DNA of 64,000 nt, from the NCBI GenBank assembly GCA_930367205.1, contig OV884015.1:106456509-106520508 (forward strand), in the 5' to 3' direction. Shown in pieces: positions 11,821-23,733 of the stretch. How positions within the stretch are numbered: the stretch's first letter is position 1; each line of letters opens with the position of its first letter. The position numbers and the translations under genes are program-made. The notes beneath the pieces were generated by a model, which saw nothing but the letters and a program-made list of their open reading frames with translations, was not told the origin of the DNA and did not search any database. Origin of the DNA: Acanthosoma haemorrhoidale (taxonomy: Eukaryota; Arthropoda; Insecta; Hemiptera; Acanthosomatidae).

Positions 11821-12518
11821 TTATAATTATTTATAATTAAGAGGTGGCTACAACAAGAAATTATTTTGTTTAAAAAAAAAAAAATTAAATATTTGACTGC
11901 CGTAATGCATAGATTATCAAATAAAAGATTTCGTACGAGTAATATGTATTCCGTGTTAGCACTTCAGAGGCCAATATGATTGTTTTTGCAATCGTAACGT
12001 AACCGTTAATTCTACAGTTAATCGTTTTTAGTAAACGATAATAGTTTTATCGTCATTACATTGGTAAAAAAAATCCAAAACAAACTTTTAACTGCTACAC
12101 TGTACTACAGATATAAACACTACTACAACAATCATATAATAAATTAATAATCAGTAAAAGCAATTAAAATAATAGTATAAATTGTTTGAAAGACAATGCT
12201 CTTATGTTCCGAGAGAGAAGTTAAGCACTTAATAGCACCAGGTGCATTAGTAGGATTTTAAACGTGGCATATTAATAGCCTCTAACTGTTTCCTGGCACT
12301 TAGTTTAATTTGCTAACGTGATTTTCATCTGTGGAAGGAAATTTAAACACAGCTGGCTTTATTAATGGCAATACTCATTCATTCGTTGATCCAATGAAAC
12401 GATAAAAGAAACAACTAATATTTATGCAGCTCGTATATATGATTTTTTATGCATAAGCAATTGTTAACCATTTATTAGAATATGTTTCGCTTAGATATTA
12501 TTGACATACCACAACAAC
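11821..12518. other. AT-rich DNA, no gene seen
   Basis: No features recognised. Low GC, with poly-A around 11872-11884. Confidence 0.45.
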
Positions 12519-13052
12519 TTTATTATAATAAAATTACAATCTTCCTCATTGGGCAATAATTAATTGTGATAAATGTTCTGAATCATACCATATTTATAAT
12601 TTTCAATTATACAGTTTTTACAAATAGCCTAGAGGCCTCCCAAATCCACATGGTGGTCACCTCCCCGCATGTGAAAGAGGAAGCGGAGTCTTGGGACGTC
12701 CCCCACGCTCCTCCATCAGCCGCATCACCGGATACGAGCCAGTGGAGGCTGACGAAGAGCGCAAGAGCCACAGACGCTCAGGACTTGATTGGAGAAACTG
12801 TCCGTTGCCAGGACTCCCACTGTCACGCATTTATAGCAGGTCACGAGGCCACTGCCGTTTCAGTCTCCGAGGAGGATTATAGGGATGAGTAGTGCAGTAC
12901 AATGACTGGGCTAGGGGGTTAGGGTGGTTGGATAGGTCACTATGGAATTTCATGAACTTAAAAGGGATGAGTTCGAGAATGTATGCTATATTAACATCGT
13001 TATAAAGGGTTATGTTGCTGACGTAATAAGAGGCATTTACTATTGTTCTCAG
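12519..13052 (-). mobile_element. LINE family A 3' end
   Basis: Minus-strand 5'-truncated copy. It begins at the family 3' terminus (TTTATTATAATAAAATTACA) and carries the 3' UTR with GGCAATAA and CATACCATATTTATAAT, then the end of ORF2 in reverse (GGATACGAGCCAGTGGAGGC; TCACGAGGCCACTGCCGTTT). It runs as far as the segment at 12995-13050 that encodes RTIVNA in less decayed copies. Confidence 0.9.
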
Positions 13053-13824
13053 AACTTATAGATAGATATAAAACTATGACGCATAGATGTAACCATAAAA
13101 AAAACAGTACATTTATTGCTAATAATACAGGAAAAATAATAAAAGTAATTAAATAGAGAATTCTAAATAACGGTGTGAAAAAAAGCGAAATAAATACAAA
13201 AAAAAACGAAGGAAATAGCACTGTTTGTAATTCACCACAAACATAGTTTGACTATTTTCCCCGTAAAGTAATTTTCTATTTCCAGGAACTAAAAATATGT
13301 TTTTTTTAAATTTAATGTTTTTTTTTTCCTAAGTTCTCTAGTTAGAAGATTAGGGATGAGGCAAAGAGTTATTAAATACTTAATACATCAATTAAAGTTA
13401 GCCAAAACGGAAAATGGTTTAAGTATTGGGATAGTTAAGAAGGGTAGAGTTTTCTGCCTAGTTCTTTTTCCTTAGCTAACATTATTTTAAAACTTACAGA
13501 GATTATATTATAATCGAATAAAACCAAAAAAAAATTAAGAAAATCTTATCAGGGCCAAAACATTTTCATTTTAAATAATAACCGCAGCCCTTTCCTTCGA
13601 AAATTAAAAATTAACCTTAATTCCGTGAAACAACATCTCACTAAAGGATAAAAGCATTATCCTATTTTATAATAATAATTATTTTATTCACCAATCATTT
13701 GTAAGTTATTGAAATTATTGAAAAAATAAAACTTGTTCAATTTATTTGACTATTACTTATATCTGTCTGTTTTAATCGACTTGAATATGAAAGAATTTGT
13801 TTAGTTGACGATGGCTAAACGGTA
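13053..13824. other. AT-rich DNA, no gene seen
   Basis: No coding or repeat feature recognised. Poly-T and poly-A tracts at 13300-13330 and 13500-13540. Confidence 0.45.
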
Positions 13825-14163
13825 TCCCCTTTAAATTTACAGATAATTATATACAATTATAGATCCTCAGGCGAATCTATTTACAAATTATTATTTGTAT
13901 TTCTTGTAGCGTCGCTTCACTATATACAGGTTTTGTTATTTTATAAAAATTATATAATGGAATAAACAAGTATAATGATAACACATTATACAAGACTGGA
14001 CTGAACTGACTAATAAAGGTGACCTAATTTTTCCCCGACATTCCTGTAGCCATCGATGCCGGATGGGTGGTGGGGTCATAGTGTTAAACACAGGGTTGGT
14101 TAGGTGCTGCAACAAGTCAAAAAACACAATGTGTCTCCGGCGGATGAACTCACCCTCCAATGG
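13825..14163 (-). mobile_element. LINE family B 3' UTR and ORF2 tail fragment
   Basis: Minus-strand copy starting at the conserved terminus (TATCCCCTTTAAATTTACAG), with the UTR word ACAGGTTTTGTTATTTTATA. It ends inside the ORF2 tail, where the minus frame reads LTNPVFNTMTPPPIRHRW. It is 5'-truncated at about 14163. Confidence 0.9.
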
Positions 14164-15305
14164 CACACAAATCAATTAATCATGTAAACAATAATATCTG
14201 ATTTGCCTATATAAACATCTCACATAGAGTCACTCAATTAAACATTTGATGACCCGATGGTAATAAAAATAATAGAATATCTATAAAAAAGTAATTTACG
14301 ATCAGTAATCAGCTACTTAACAATTAACATTTGCCTATCATAATTACGGATAATCAAAATTAATAATGTGAGTTGATATTGGAATTTTTTACAAAGTAAT
14401 TAAAAATGGTTACGGAATTGGTGTCAGTAACTTCTTTGCAACTGTAGACGTACTTACATCATATTTGACTTGAATTTTTATTACTTAAGTGTTTCAAACA
14501 CATATAGCGAATAAGCGAATTGTCCAGAGTAAGCGCTAGTTTGAAAGAAACTCATTGGTCTCTGACAGAAATTTTTTTTTATGGTTTATTGTAATTTAAA
14601 GTCTTTTTTCGGGTTGAAAAATCCTACATTATAAATAGAAATCGTATTGAAGGAGTGCGTCAAGATTCTGTGAATTGGATTCGTCCTAGGTGTGAATCTC
14701 ACTTTCACTTTCAGCTCCGGAAATTAGAAGTGAATAGCTGCTGAGTGACAGCCCGCCCTTCCTGCCCAGGATGAATTAAACGAAGAGAGCCTAAAACCCG
14801 AAGAGAAAATCCGTCCTAAACTATTTGAGGTGGCCGGCCTTAGCCCCTGCTCTCTAGACTGGAGGTTCACCTCTCCAAGTCATTTGTCAACATCAACCTC
14901 AAAACAAAACCCAGTTCTGCTGTTGTTCTTCATGAGTTTCTTTCGCACCTGCCTGTTGAAGAAAGGCTGCCACCATATTAGCAACACTGCAAAAAGTCCG
15001 CAGTCTGTTCAATCCTTTCATCAATTATGACCATAGTCTCCCACATCACTCCCTCTTCCAGTTCATACTTACTAACTACATTAAAACTACAAAAACTCCG
15101 AAAATTAATTTTCAAAAAGAGTAAAAGTATCTCTTTGTATTTATTTATTTCATTGCACCGTACAATGGAAGACGTTTCTCCTAATCAGGAATTTTCTGGC
15201 CTAAAATTATAAATATAACTAATTTAGAAATATTTGAAATTAAATATTGCCACGTGCGAACGAATCACATGAAAACTAGATTACAATAAAACATCACGTT
15301 GTTAA
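14164..15305. other. Intergenic or intronic DNA
   Basis: AT-rich to 14640. A more balanced stretch follows (14640-15050), with a CACTTTCACTTTCAG repeat and short open frames without recognisable domains. Confidence 0.4.
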
Positions 15306-15590
15306 TTAAAATCTTGGGATCGGCAAAATTCTGCTAAAATATAAAATACTAATCCAATATCTGTTGCTCGGTTTGTGGAGCCCTTGTTGAACCGTGTTTA
15401 GTGGTTCGAATGAGTTTGTGACACGAGTCGCGGTCTGGAGCACTGTTCTCGGTCGACAGTGTCGTTTAGGCTGTTGGAATCCCTCAACATTGTCGGGAAT
15501 TTTTCTTTCGGGGGAATCACGTAAGTCATATGTGACTTTTCTGGGGTCCCTACGGCTTGTCATTACTCTATGACGGTCCGTGCGACGCAC
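15306..15590 (-). pseudogene. Possible LINE ORF1 (gag) N-terminal remnant
   Basis: A 94-codon minus-strand frame with a basic, proline- and arginine-rich N-terminal half (RRTDRHRVMTSRRDPRK) and a motif VTNSFEPLNT. This resembles the short N-x-F/Y-x-x-L motif (here NSFEPLN; NRYDLLP in the family B ORF1 near 49.85 kb) that precedes the structured part of many Jockey-type gag proteins. No zinc knuckles are present, so it would be only the 5' part. It points opposite to the gag-pol remnant that starts 200 bp away. The call rests on general composition and that motif and could be wrong. Confidence 0.35.
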
Positions 15591-15804
15591 GCCCAGTTAA
15601 GGGGGAGAGCCTCACTTATAATAGTTAAAGTACTCACCTGTCTTCATGGGAACAAAGCGTCACTGACTTAAATATCAAAACTTTACCAGATTTGAGCTCT
15701 TGCCACAATGGAAGCTGGATAGCGTCTCTTATTGTTTATAAAATATGCATTCAGTTTTATCACAACTTAACGCAACGAGAGCTAGGTCAATTTCAATAGG
15801 AGAT

Positions 15805-16331
15805 AACCTTTTTTAAATGTTTCACACTTTAGTTGCAACAATGAGATTCCTGCAGGCGGTGTAATATCGGTATACAGACTGAGAAAAAGTGACCACAATG
15901 GCGCCAAAACTGAAATCGAGACAGTTCTCGTAATAGGGAGCGCCACACTTACTGCCGACAAACTTAAGCGAATCCACCATGTAAACAATGTGCTCTTCAG
16001 AGTAAGCACATATAACGAGAAACGAGGCATCTCCATGTGCCTAAATTGCCAAGAATACGGCCATACTAGGCGATATTGTTTTAAATACCCAAAATGCGTG
16101 AGGTGTAGCCAGCCTCACGAAACAAAGGAATGCCCACGTGACCAGGCGGTGCCCCTACGCTGTGTTAACTGCGGGGAGGGCCATGTTGCTTCGTTTCAAC
16201 AATGCCCTTGCAGGCTAAAACTGATGCAGGCAATGGAGGTTAGACGCCAGGCCCAGCACAAAACAATTGGATCACCTAGGGACGCTAGATACGCTCTGGC
16301 ACCCACACCTCCAAGACAAACGGCTTCATGA
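15805..16331 (+). pseudogene. LINE ORF1 (gag-like) C-terminal half with three zinc knuckles
   Basis: A continuous frame from about 15805, although the first Met in frame is at 15990. It encodes the gag-like domain of a Jockey-type element (YRLRKSDHNGAKTE then KRIHHVNNVLFRV), followed by three cysteine-histidine boxes: CLNCQEYGHTRRYC (CX2CX4HX4C), CVRCSQPHETKEC (CX2CX3HX4C) and CVNCGEGHVASFQQC. Such gag proteins bind the element's RNA and form the ribonucleoprotein used in retrotransposition. The 5' half is missing. The EN and RT remnants of the same strand follow directly, as expected for ORF1 then ORF2. Confidence 0.85.
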
Positions 16332-16527
16332 ATATGAGAATTCAGGCGACCTCTGGGCATCACCTGATAACGGAAGAGTTTCCCGCGTCCTCGGCTCAAC
16401 CCAATTCAAACATGGACGCCATTTTCAACATGTTAGGCACCATGATCACATCCACGAACCAGCTGACGTCACAGTAGACTGGTCTCATTGAAAGAGTTCT
16501 TGCAAGACTCAATAGAACAGCAACTCC

Positions 16528-17254
16528 ATGGTTGGCCACAATATTCTCAATTATAACGTTTGCGGCCCTAGACCAAAACAAGGCGATGTCGAAGCTATCT
16601 TACGTTGTCACAACCCGGATGTAGCAGTTCTAACAGATACCAGACTGAAGAAGGACTGCTACTGTCGTTTTCCAGAAACAGTCTCAGGGGGTGTGGCTAT
16701 TCTAGTCCGGCAGGGAGTGCAAACGTCTAGACCCAGTGGTGCCACCTGACGGGAACCACTACGTAGTCACCCTCCAAGTCGGTTTGACTAGCAATATCGT
16801 TGTAACTGGGATTTACAGAAGGCCAAGAACAAATCTGACGACAGCCAGGCTCCTAATCACCCAGATCAGCAAAAATAAAAGGCACGTAATCATTGGAGAC
16901 CTCAATGCCAATCATAGCTGGTGGAGTGGAACAACAGCTAATGCCCTCGGCAGACACATAATCAAGACACCGTTCACAGTAATCCACCCAGGCGTGCCGA
17001 CATTTAGGCAACATGGCAACCCAGATAGGACCTCCACACCAGACTTATATCTAACCCAACAACCTCCACGGGTCACCGGCTGCTCGGCGCTCGACTTCGA
17101 ATCAACAGACACTCGGCCTATACTCTATGAGCTAGAAGGCAACATTCCGGAGCCACCTGATACAAGATATGATTACCGAGAGGCCAATTGGGCCCAATAT
17201 AAGCATCTCATTACTGCCGAATTGACCCGAATCACGCCTTTGAGAAATACTTAG
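16528..17254 (+). pseudogene. LINE ORF2, AP-endonuclease domain, frameshifted
   Basis: Two frames that join near 16735. The first holds HNILNYNVCGPRP with the NxxG box, PDVAVLTDTRLKKD and SGGVAILVRQG. The second holds VVTGIYRRPR, VIIGDLNANHSWW (the catalytic GDxNxxH/W box) and TSTPDLYLT. The final conserved box reads STDTRPIL, lacking the histidine of the usual S-D-H, so the endonuclease is probably inactive even apart from the frameshift. The stop at 17252-17254 truncates it before the RT. In an active element this domain nicks target DNA to prime reverse transcription. Confidence 0.88.
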
Positions 17255-17259
17255 GATAT

Positions 17260-18195
17260 TGACAGCGCCATCTATCAGTTGCAGGCTACCATTGTCCGAG
17301 CTGCTGATGTCTCCATACCGAAGTTCGCCCCGGTACCGACTTCCCTGAGGAAGCCACCAGAACACATCATGCAACTGATACGGCAACTTAATAATATTAA
17401 AAACATATGGTTCCGGACGAAAAACAAAGACCTGAGGCCTGTGCTAAAAGCTCTAACTACCCAAATAACATATCTGATGATCTAGTGGAAGAACTCTATG
17501 TGGGGTGACCGTCTCCGCAGTTTACACAGTGTCTGCAAAGCATTTTGGCGGCTGGTTAAAACATATGTAACTAAGAAAAACACTGTAAAACTGGTAAGCA
17601 ACGGGCAGTTCATGTCTGTTGCAGAGAAGGCAGACATACTAGCCGACCACTTGAGAGGGGATAGTGACAGCAAGCCAATCACAGCGCCCGATCGGCATAC
17701 CCCATTCCTCACCACTATACATACCTCCTACCACCAGGTTAAAGCAATCATTCGCCGCACCAGAGGCAACAAAGCACCAGGGGACGATGACATCCAAAAC
17801 ATCCTTTTGAAGCAGCTGCAACGGAAGGGGATATCTCACATAGTGAGCATCGTCAACTCTTCGCTGAGACTAAACTATCCCCAGACGTGGAAGCTCGCCA
17901 TCGTCGTCCCACTTCTGAAGCGGCCAAAAGTGGATATGAGTCAACTCACTACAGGCCCATCAGTCTGCTGACCCAATCGTCAAAGATCTACGAGAGGATT
18001 CTGTACAACCACCTCAACAGACCGGCTTCAGTAAAAGACTCAGTTCTGATTGCAATCTAGTGAAACTGCAGCGGCACGTTACAACGAACATGTGAAGCAA
18101 CAGAGACACTGCGATGATCTCCGTTGATTGCTCGAAAGCATTCGACTCTGTAGATCATCACACACTCCTACGACGCCTGAACGAGCACGTATATT
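17260..18195 (+). pseudogene. LINE ORF2, reverse transcriptase 5' half, broken
   Basis: Continues the element. A frame at 17498-17971 reads YHQVKAIIRRTRGNKAPGDD, typical of the region before RT motif 1, then RLNYPQTWKLAIVVPLLKRP. A frameshift near 17935 leads to YRPISLLTQSSKIYERIL (motif 2 region), and another to AMISVDCSKAFDSVDHHTLL (motif A, with the catalytic Asp of VDCSKAF retained). The coding homology stops at about 18195, before the FADD box. The family A 3' part starts 190 bp later in the same orientation. Confidence 0.88.
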
Positions 18196-18384
18196 CCCTT
18201 AATTAAGGAAGTATGTAACTATGGCAAACTCTCACCTAAGCGGAACACTCAAAATACATACCCTGAGCTCCACAAAGGAACCCAATACCACTAATTTCGG
18301 GATATGCCATGTTTGTAATTTAGTTTGAATGTGTTACTAATATTAACTAACAAAAATATTAAATCATTCAAAACGATTATACAG
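18196..18384. other. Unassigned stretch between LINE 5' and 3' parts
   Basis: About 190 bp without RT homology separate the RT remnant from the family A tail. The missing RT centre (GVPQG, FADD) was probably deleted or replaced here. Confidence 0.4.
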
Positions 18385-19160
18385 TACGCTATTTAGGCTT
18401 CCATCTCGAAAAAAGACTGACATGGAACCCACACCCGAGGCTGAAAAGACAAGAGCTAAACAGACGCTTTGGACAACTGTACAGACTACTTCAAAGGACA
18501 TCCCATCTCTCAATAGAAAATAAATTACTAATCTACAAAGTTATACTCAAGCCAAGCTGGACATACGGAATAGAGCTGTGGGGGACAGCAAAATAGAAAA
18601 AGTCGAACATCAAGCGCATCCAATCCTTTCAATCAAAACCCCCTTATTACGTCAGCAACAAAACCCTTCATAACGATCTTAATATATCTTTCATCCTCGT
18701 ACTTATCCCTTCTAAGTTCATGAAATTCCGTAGTAACCTATGCAATCACCCTAATCCCCTAGCACTGTCATTGCACTGCACCACTCATCCCTATAATCTT
18801 CCTCGGAGACTGAAACGGCAGTGGACTCGTGACCTGTATAAATGTGTGACAGTGGGAGTCTTGGCAATGGCCAATTTCTCTAATCATGTCCTGAGCGTCT
18901 TTGGCTCTTCCGCTCCACTGGCTCGTATCCGGTGACGCGGCTAACGGAGGAGCGTGTGGGACTTCCCAAGACTCCGCTTCCTCTTTCACATGCGAGGGAG
19001 GTGAAAACCATGTGGATTTGGGAGGCCTCTGGGCTGTTTGTAAATATTGTATGAATGAGCGAGTAAATGATGAATTGTAAATATGGTATGAATGAAAACA
19101 TTTATCTCAATTGCTTATAGCCTAATAAGGCAGATTGTAATTTCAGAACAATAAAATATT
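18385..19160 (+). mobile_element. LINE family A ORF2 C-terminus and 3' UTR
   Basis: Reads VRYLGFHLEKRLTWNPH (the post-palm RT motif), then KRQELNRRFGQLYRLLQ, IENKLLIYKVILKPSWTYG and, after an in-frame stop at 18593-18595, the tail LHCTTHPYNLPRRLKRQW to a stop at 18936. The family 3' UTR follows and ends near the polyadenylation-like AATAAA at 19151-19156. This is the longest family A tail in the window and the reference for the shorter ones. By order and strand it may be the 3' end of the element beginning at 15805. Confidence 0.9.
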
Positions 19161-20770
19161 TATGTAAGTACCAATAAATACAAACTAACAAGCTCGGAAG
19201 CATTTCGTGTGATTACTTTGAAATTTATAATTAACAGCTAAATCAAGGGTTTGTGTACCTTAAATTGCTTCTGTTAGTCTTCGGTTTATTGTGCTACATT
19301 ACCCATATACATGGTACTATAAACATTGTTCTATACGAACCTTGTCTAAATTAAATTGGTCTGAGAATAATTTCACATATTTCTTACTCATTCATCGTAA
19401 AAGCTCATATTTATAGATCACACTGATAACTGAGAACAACGTGGCTTATTCTTGCGTCTGCGAGCTAGATATAATTTCGTAGCTGTTCGGAGAAATAAAT
19501 TCAAATTATCCTCTTCGAAATGATTCCCAGGAAGCATATAACCCAAAGGTACGATACAAGTTAAAAAGTGTGTTAAAAATTTATTTTTTAATGTTACCTA
19601 TTGGCCAGTCATTATTAGGCTTTTTATTTCTCTTTACTTCAACTAGCAAACTGAAAAGTCAGTTGTTGAAAATATGTTTTATTAGTGTCCAAGATAAATC
19701 AACTAATTGAACAATTTAATTTTTTTTATCACAAATAGCTTATAAGAAGTAGTAATTTTTATTATATCTCTAGATAATTTTCGTTCGCTTTTTTTTTCGT
19801 TCGAAAAACAAGCTGAGTTTCATAATTTATGTAAAATAATCTAAATCTTGTTTTTTTATTATCATTATTTTCGAAACAACTGATTGATTATAGCTCGATA
19901 GTTTGTTTCCAAAGGCAATCTCTTCCGTGCTCCAGAAACAGCGAAAATCGTACCTTTTACCGCCCACGACGTTAAGACATCCTACATGGGATTTTGCACA
20001 GATTTTTTCAAGAATAAAACGAAAAAAATCTTTCTGTGCCTTCGCACGCTATCACACATTGATACATAGGCTGAATTAAGAGAACAAAGTCCCCTTGAGA
20101 CTAAGGGTATAGTTCATTCTCATTCAATTCTCCAAAATTGAATGATGGCTTCCGGGAAAAGGAAAAATTTGAACCTTTTATTTTGAGCAAATTATTGTTT
20201 TTGTTTTTTTTATTCTTATAGTTATTGCTAATTTAAAACAGGGATTTTGAGGTGGATTCAAATTAGTTTGATACTATAGTAATATAACTATTACGATTAT
20301 AAAATAAACTATTATTATACTATAAAATAAATATAGGAAATATTATCCTTTTGGTTTTGGACGGACACAAAGTAAGTAAAATTACTTTTTAAAATATTGC
20401 TCAAGACGGAACCTGTATTGGAGGAGTGGGACAACATCCCCCAAGATTTTATTAAAAAAAACTTTTTATGAGAATGACTAAAAAAGTATGGAAGCTATTA
20501 TTAAAGCAAGGTGAAGCAGTACTTATTATTAAATCTTAAATAATACATTATCTTAGCCGATACATTTTTTTATTATGAATTGATGAGACTTTTCTAAATG
20601 TAAAATCTGCTGTTTTTGTGAAATTCGAATTTTTTTTTTAACGGTGGGTTTAGATCCAGATGCTTCCTGGATATCAGCATTACTAATAAATTACCAGGAT
20701 AAGTAAGGAATAAATAAGTACCAGGATAATCAAGGTTGTATTGCAGATATTACTAAAGTAATGAAGTCTG
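19161..20770. other. AT-rich DNA, no gene seen
   Basis: No frames of interest and no recognised repeats in 1.6 kb of very AT-rich sequence with many poly-T tracts. Confidence 0.5.
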
Positions 20771-20993
20771 GGAGCATGGATCACCATAGGTAGACTCTCA
20801 CTACCTTCCCGAACCCACCCGCCTCCTTTAGGCATCCTACACCCCATATCCTTCTCATACATCCTTCAAATAGGACTCCCCTTAGTGAAAGGCACCCATC
20901 AATCTAAAATAATTTTCCTTTTATTTTTCCCACATCCTATTTTTTATAAGTTTGAGAGCTAGGGAAAAAAAAAAAAAAAAAAGGAGCATGGAT
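20771..20993 (+). mobile_element. LINE family D 3' fragment with target-site duplication
   Basis: A 5'-truncated insertion of about 200 bp (20782-20982) ending in an uninterrupted poly-A, bracketed by an 11-bp target-site duplication GGAGCATGGAT at 20771-20781 and 20983-20993. The insert is the family D 3' UTR terminus (TAGACTCTCACTACCTTCC ... TTTGAGAGCTAGGG). The perfect duplication and pure A tail suggest recent insertion. Confidence 0.95.
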
Positions 20994-22489
20994 GTGTTAA
21001 CATGGTCCATGGGTGAGTCCATGGTTCTACAAGAACCAATGTATCCCTTTGAGATAAGTAGCACAGGGAGAGAGAGAGAGAGCTTAAAGCCCACATCCAC
21101 GAGGGCCTAAGCCAATGATCCCCAGGCCCCGATACCCCGGCCTTAAGTCCCACAGGGCAATAGTCGGTGACTGCTGGCCAACTCAGATTCGACCTCAAGA
21201 TAGGGCACCCATTGAGGAGGGCCTACCTCTATTTAGTGTACCCCGACCTTCTCAGTCCTTGTATTGGCTTTCCGCAATATTCCGTACCATGTTCAATGCT
21301 AATGGCAACCACTAGCAAAGTACATTTATCTTGTTGATAGCTCACCATTAGTAGAACCGAGTAGTACTTCCTAGGTTGGTTACAACTCCGCCCTCATAAA
21401 TATAAGGTATTTTGTTCCAGATAGGATCACAATTACTCAATGGTCACCAAAAAAAAAAAAACTGCGAAACATGAAAAAGTAGGGTTTTCCTAAGTTATAT
21501 ATACTTGCTGAATTATATATTTTACGGTGGAAAATCGAACTTTCAAAAAAGTTTTAAGACCTCGTCTCAGAAGAATACTAATTGCCTGATACAGGAAGCT
21601 AGAGTTTTAGACCATACCGGTCTTGAATTGTGGCTATGAAGAGTCTACAATTTCTACGTATTCAAGAACTCCATAAAAAATAATTGTACGTTACATCTTT
21701 GCTGGTGGACAGCACTGAAAGTGTAACATGACTTTCAGTACTGAATTGGATGAATGGGTCAAACCCAATGGAACTAATTGACACATAGACTGTGTGGTGT
21801 TCATTCACTTGACGATTCAAGCTGATGAAAAAACGTATTGCTATGTGATTACATTCAATATATGTACAAGTAGAGAACTGGGATGTATTCTATGAAATGG
21901 TTATAACACTCGTATAGTTTGGGCAGAAGAACCAACGTAATATTCCCAAGGAACCAACTAATATTTAGACAGAACAAGCAAAAGAATCATTTTTTTTTTT
22001 AATTTAATTTTTTGTTTCTTTTTATGTGCTACGTATTTTTATGTGTCGTGACTTCATAATGTGTGAAATATATGCAAACATATTTGGTTGTTTTAAGGGG
22101 CTATGAAACTCCAATACTAAAGATAATTTTTTATTCAAAATTCTTTTTCCGAAATCTTGTAATGTCTTAAGAAGTTAACAGTATGTATAAATGGTAGAAC
22201 CCTAGTAGTCCTGTTTTAGGCTGTCAGTCTAAGGATAGTAGATGTTAAAATAGTCAAATTAAGGAACAGGATAACTATTTACTTCCTCCAGGTGACATAT
22301 CGGATGAATTTCCTCCAATTGGTTCCTACAATCTTTCGAAAACGGGACGTGTTTTCCTTTCAGAACCTAAAAATTGAAGAGCTGGGTTCAAACAGTAAAT
22401 TGCATACGCCGTCCTTTTACTCTCCTACTTTGACATTCTATATCTTCTACATTTTTCCCTATGATATTGCCTGTAACTACTCTACTGCT
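20994..22489. other. Intergenic or intronic DNA
   Basis: GA microsatellite (GAGAGAGAGAGAG) at about 21070-21082. A moderately GC-rich block at 21085-21310 has a 66-codon plus frame without recognisable domain. The rest is AT-rich. AAGGGGCTATGAAAC at about 22096 resembles the family B terminus but lacks other family B sequence. Confidence 0.4.
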
Positions 22490-23245
22490 ATCAGGGACGG
22501 CGACTGGGGGAGGTCTCATCGACCCAACAACTCCCCAACGGGCGTCAGAAAGACATAAATAATCCTGTGGTCTTTGACCTGGTATCCTAGGGTGTGGGCA
22601 GCTTAACTCGTATTTTTTTTATTGATCTGACTCCAAAAGATCTTAGAAGCCGTGCTCCAACAGTGACACTTTGTTCAGGAGAAGAGGTACAGGGTAGGTA
22701 TTATAGTTAGTTTGCGTGGTCTAAGAATGACTGTAGAGTTCACACTCGGTGTAGGCGAAAACAGTACAGATCCTCAAGGCGAGTGTGAACCGGAAATAGG
22801 CTAAACCACTGGGGGGGACGCTACAAGGTACATTTTGTAGGGCCCCGTAGATCGTCGTCTGCATGGAAGGTATCCCTTCCGAGGATGTGCTAGCTTTAGC
22901 GAGGCCAAACTAGAGAATCCCACTAGGAAGGTTTGAGGTCTGACAACAACGGAGGTGAAGAGGTAATTAAATCAGAAATCCATGCTTCGAGCAGAACTGG
23001 GTCTGATTCTGACTGTCTGAACAACCTCAGGATTAGTAAGAGAGAGCTTTTTATTTCAGCCAATCATATGATCGTTTATTTTAGCCAATCAGGCTACTAC
23101 GACGGCACCCCCTTGCCGTGTCGGGATCGTAAACTAGTCACTACTCTCTCTGCTCTGAGGCCAAAGATTAATTAATAAAATATGGAAAGGTAGGCGGGTA
23201 TTTCTGCTCTGAGAACAGAGTAACTTCTATTTATTCGCGGTGAAG
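22490..23245 (-). mobile_element. LTR-like repeat R1b, copy 1
   Basis: Shares its left end (GGAGGTCTC-TCGACCCAAC, TGGTCTTTGACCT) and right end (TAAGTTCTATTTATT-like, AATTAATAAA) with 27913-28700. Its middle (TTCAGGAGAAGAGGTACAGG; CACACTCGGTG) matches R1a. It holds two near-identical TTTATTTYAGCCAATCA words at 23048-23065 and 23078-23095, each with a CCAAT box. No internal genes. Orientation is assigned by homology to R1a. Confidence 0.6.
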
Positions 23246-23338
23246 AAGTTAGCACAACAAAAACTACAAATGAATCCATTTATTAGTATTTTTAACTCCG
23301 AAGGTTTATATGTTTAATGGAATGTTGTTTTTACTTAC

Positions 23339-23544
23339 ATCCAGCCGGATGCCAGGCAGTGAGAAGACATGTGTCCTAGGATTGTTGTCAGGCATGTACC
23401 TGTAGAACTCGTCTTCATTCTTGTACCACTTGACGGAGTACAGAGTCGCCCCGCCGAGGTCGAATATGCACTGAAGGGCCACAGTGTCTCCCAGGTTGGC
23501 GTGATCCGGAACCTTCAGATCTGTCAGAGTGAGGCATCTTATTT
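23339..23544 (-). CDS. Beat-family Ig-domain exon (partial gene)
   Basis: Internal exon of a Beat (beaten path) family cell-surface or secreted immunoglobulin protein; family members act in axon guidance and bind Side-family receptors. The acceptor TTTGTTTCAG precedes the first base at 23544 and the donor GTAAGT follows 23339 (minus strand). The 206-nt exon starts in phase 1 and ends in phase 0. It encodes the first Ig domain: LTDLKVPDHANLGDTVALQC, with the first domain cysteine, then DLGGATLYSVKWYKNEDEF with the core tryptophan, and PGIRLD at the end. The C...LYSVKWYK...EFYRY...PG..LD pattern is diagnostic of Beat proteins. The flanking exons (signal peptide upstream, rest of the Ig domain with the second cysteine downstream) are not seen here, so introns must be long. 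Which Beat paralogue it is cannot be decided. Confidence 0.9.
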
Positions 23545-23733
23545 CTGAAACAAAAATGTATAATATGAATATTGTATAACACAATATGAAAGCTTTAGCT
23601 GACCTGGATCTAGCTTGAAAAAAGGTCCAAAGCTGGAGCGTTACACAAATGGTAAAATGTCAGGGAAATACAATACTGTATTAATAGAAAACCGTGAAAT
23701 GAATACATACTTTTACTATATATTGAAGCTTAT

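Noticed and set aside
22090..22105. Family B-like terminus AAGGGGCTATGAAAC
   Set aside because: No adjoining family B UTR or A tail, so probably chance or an unrecoverable relic.
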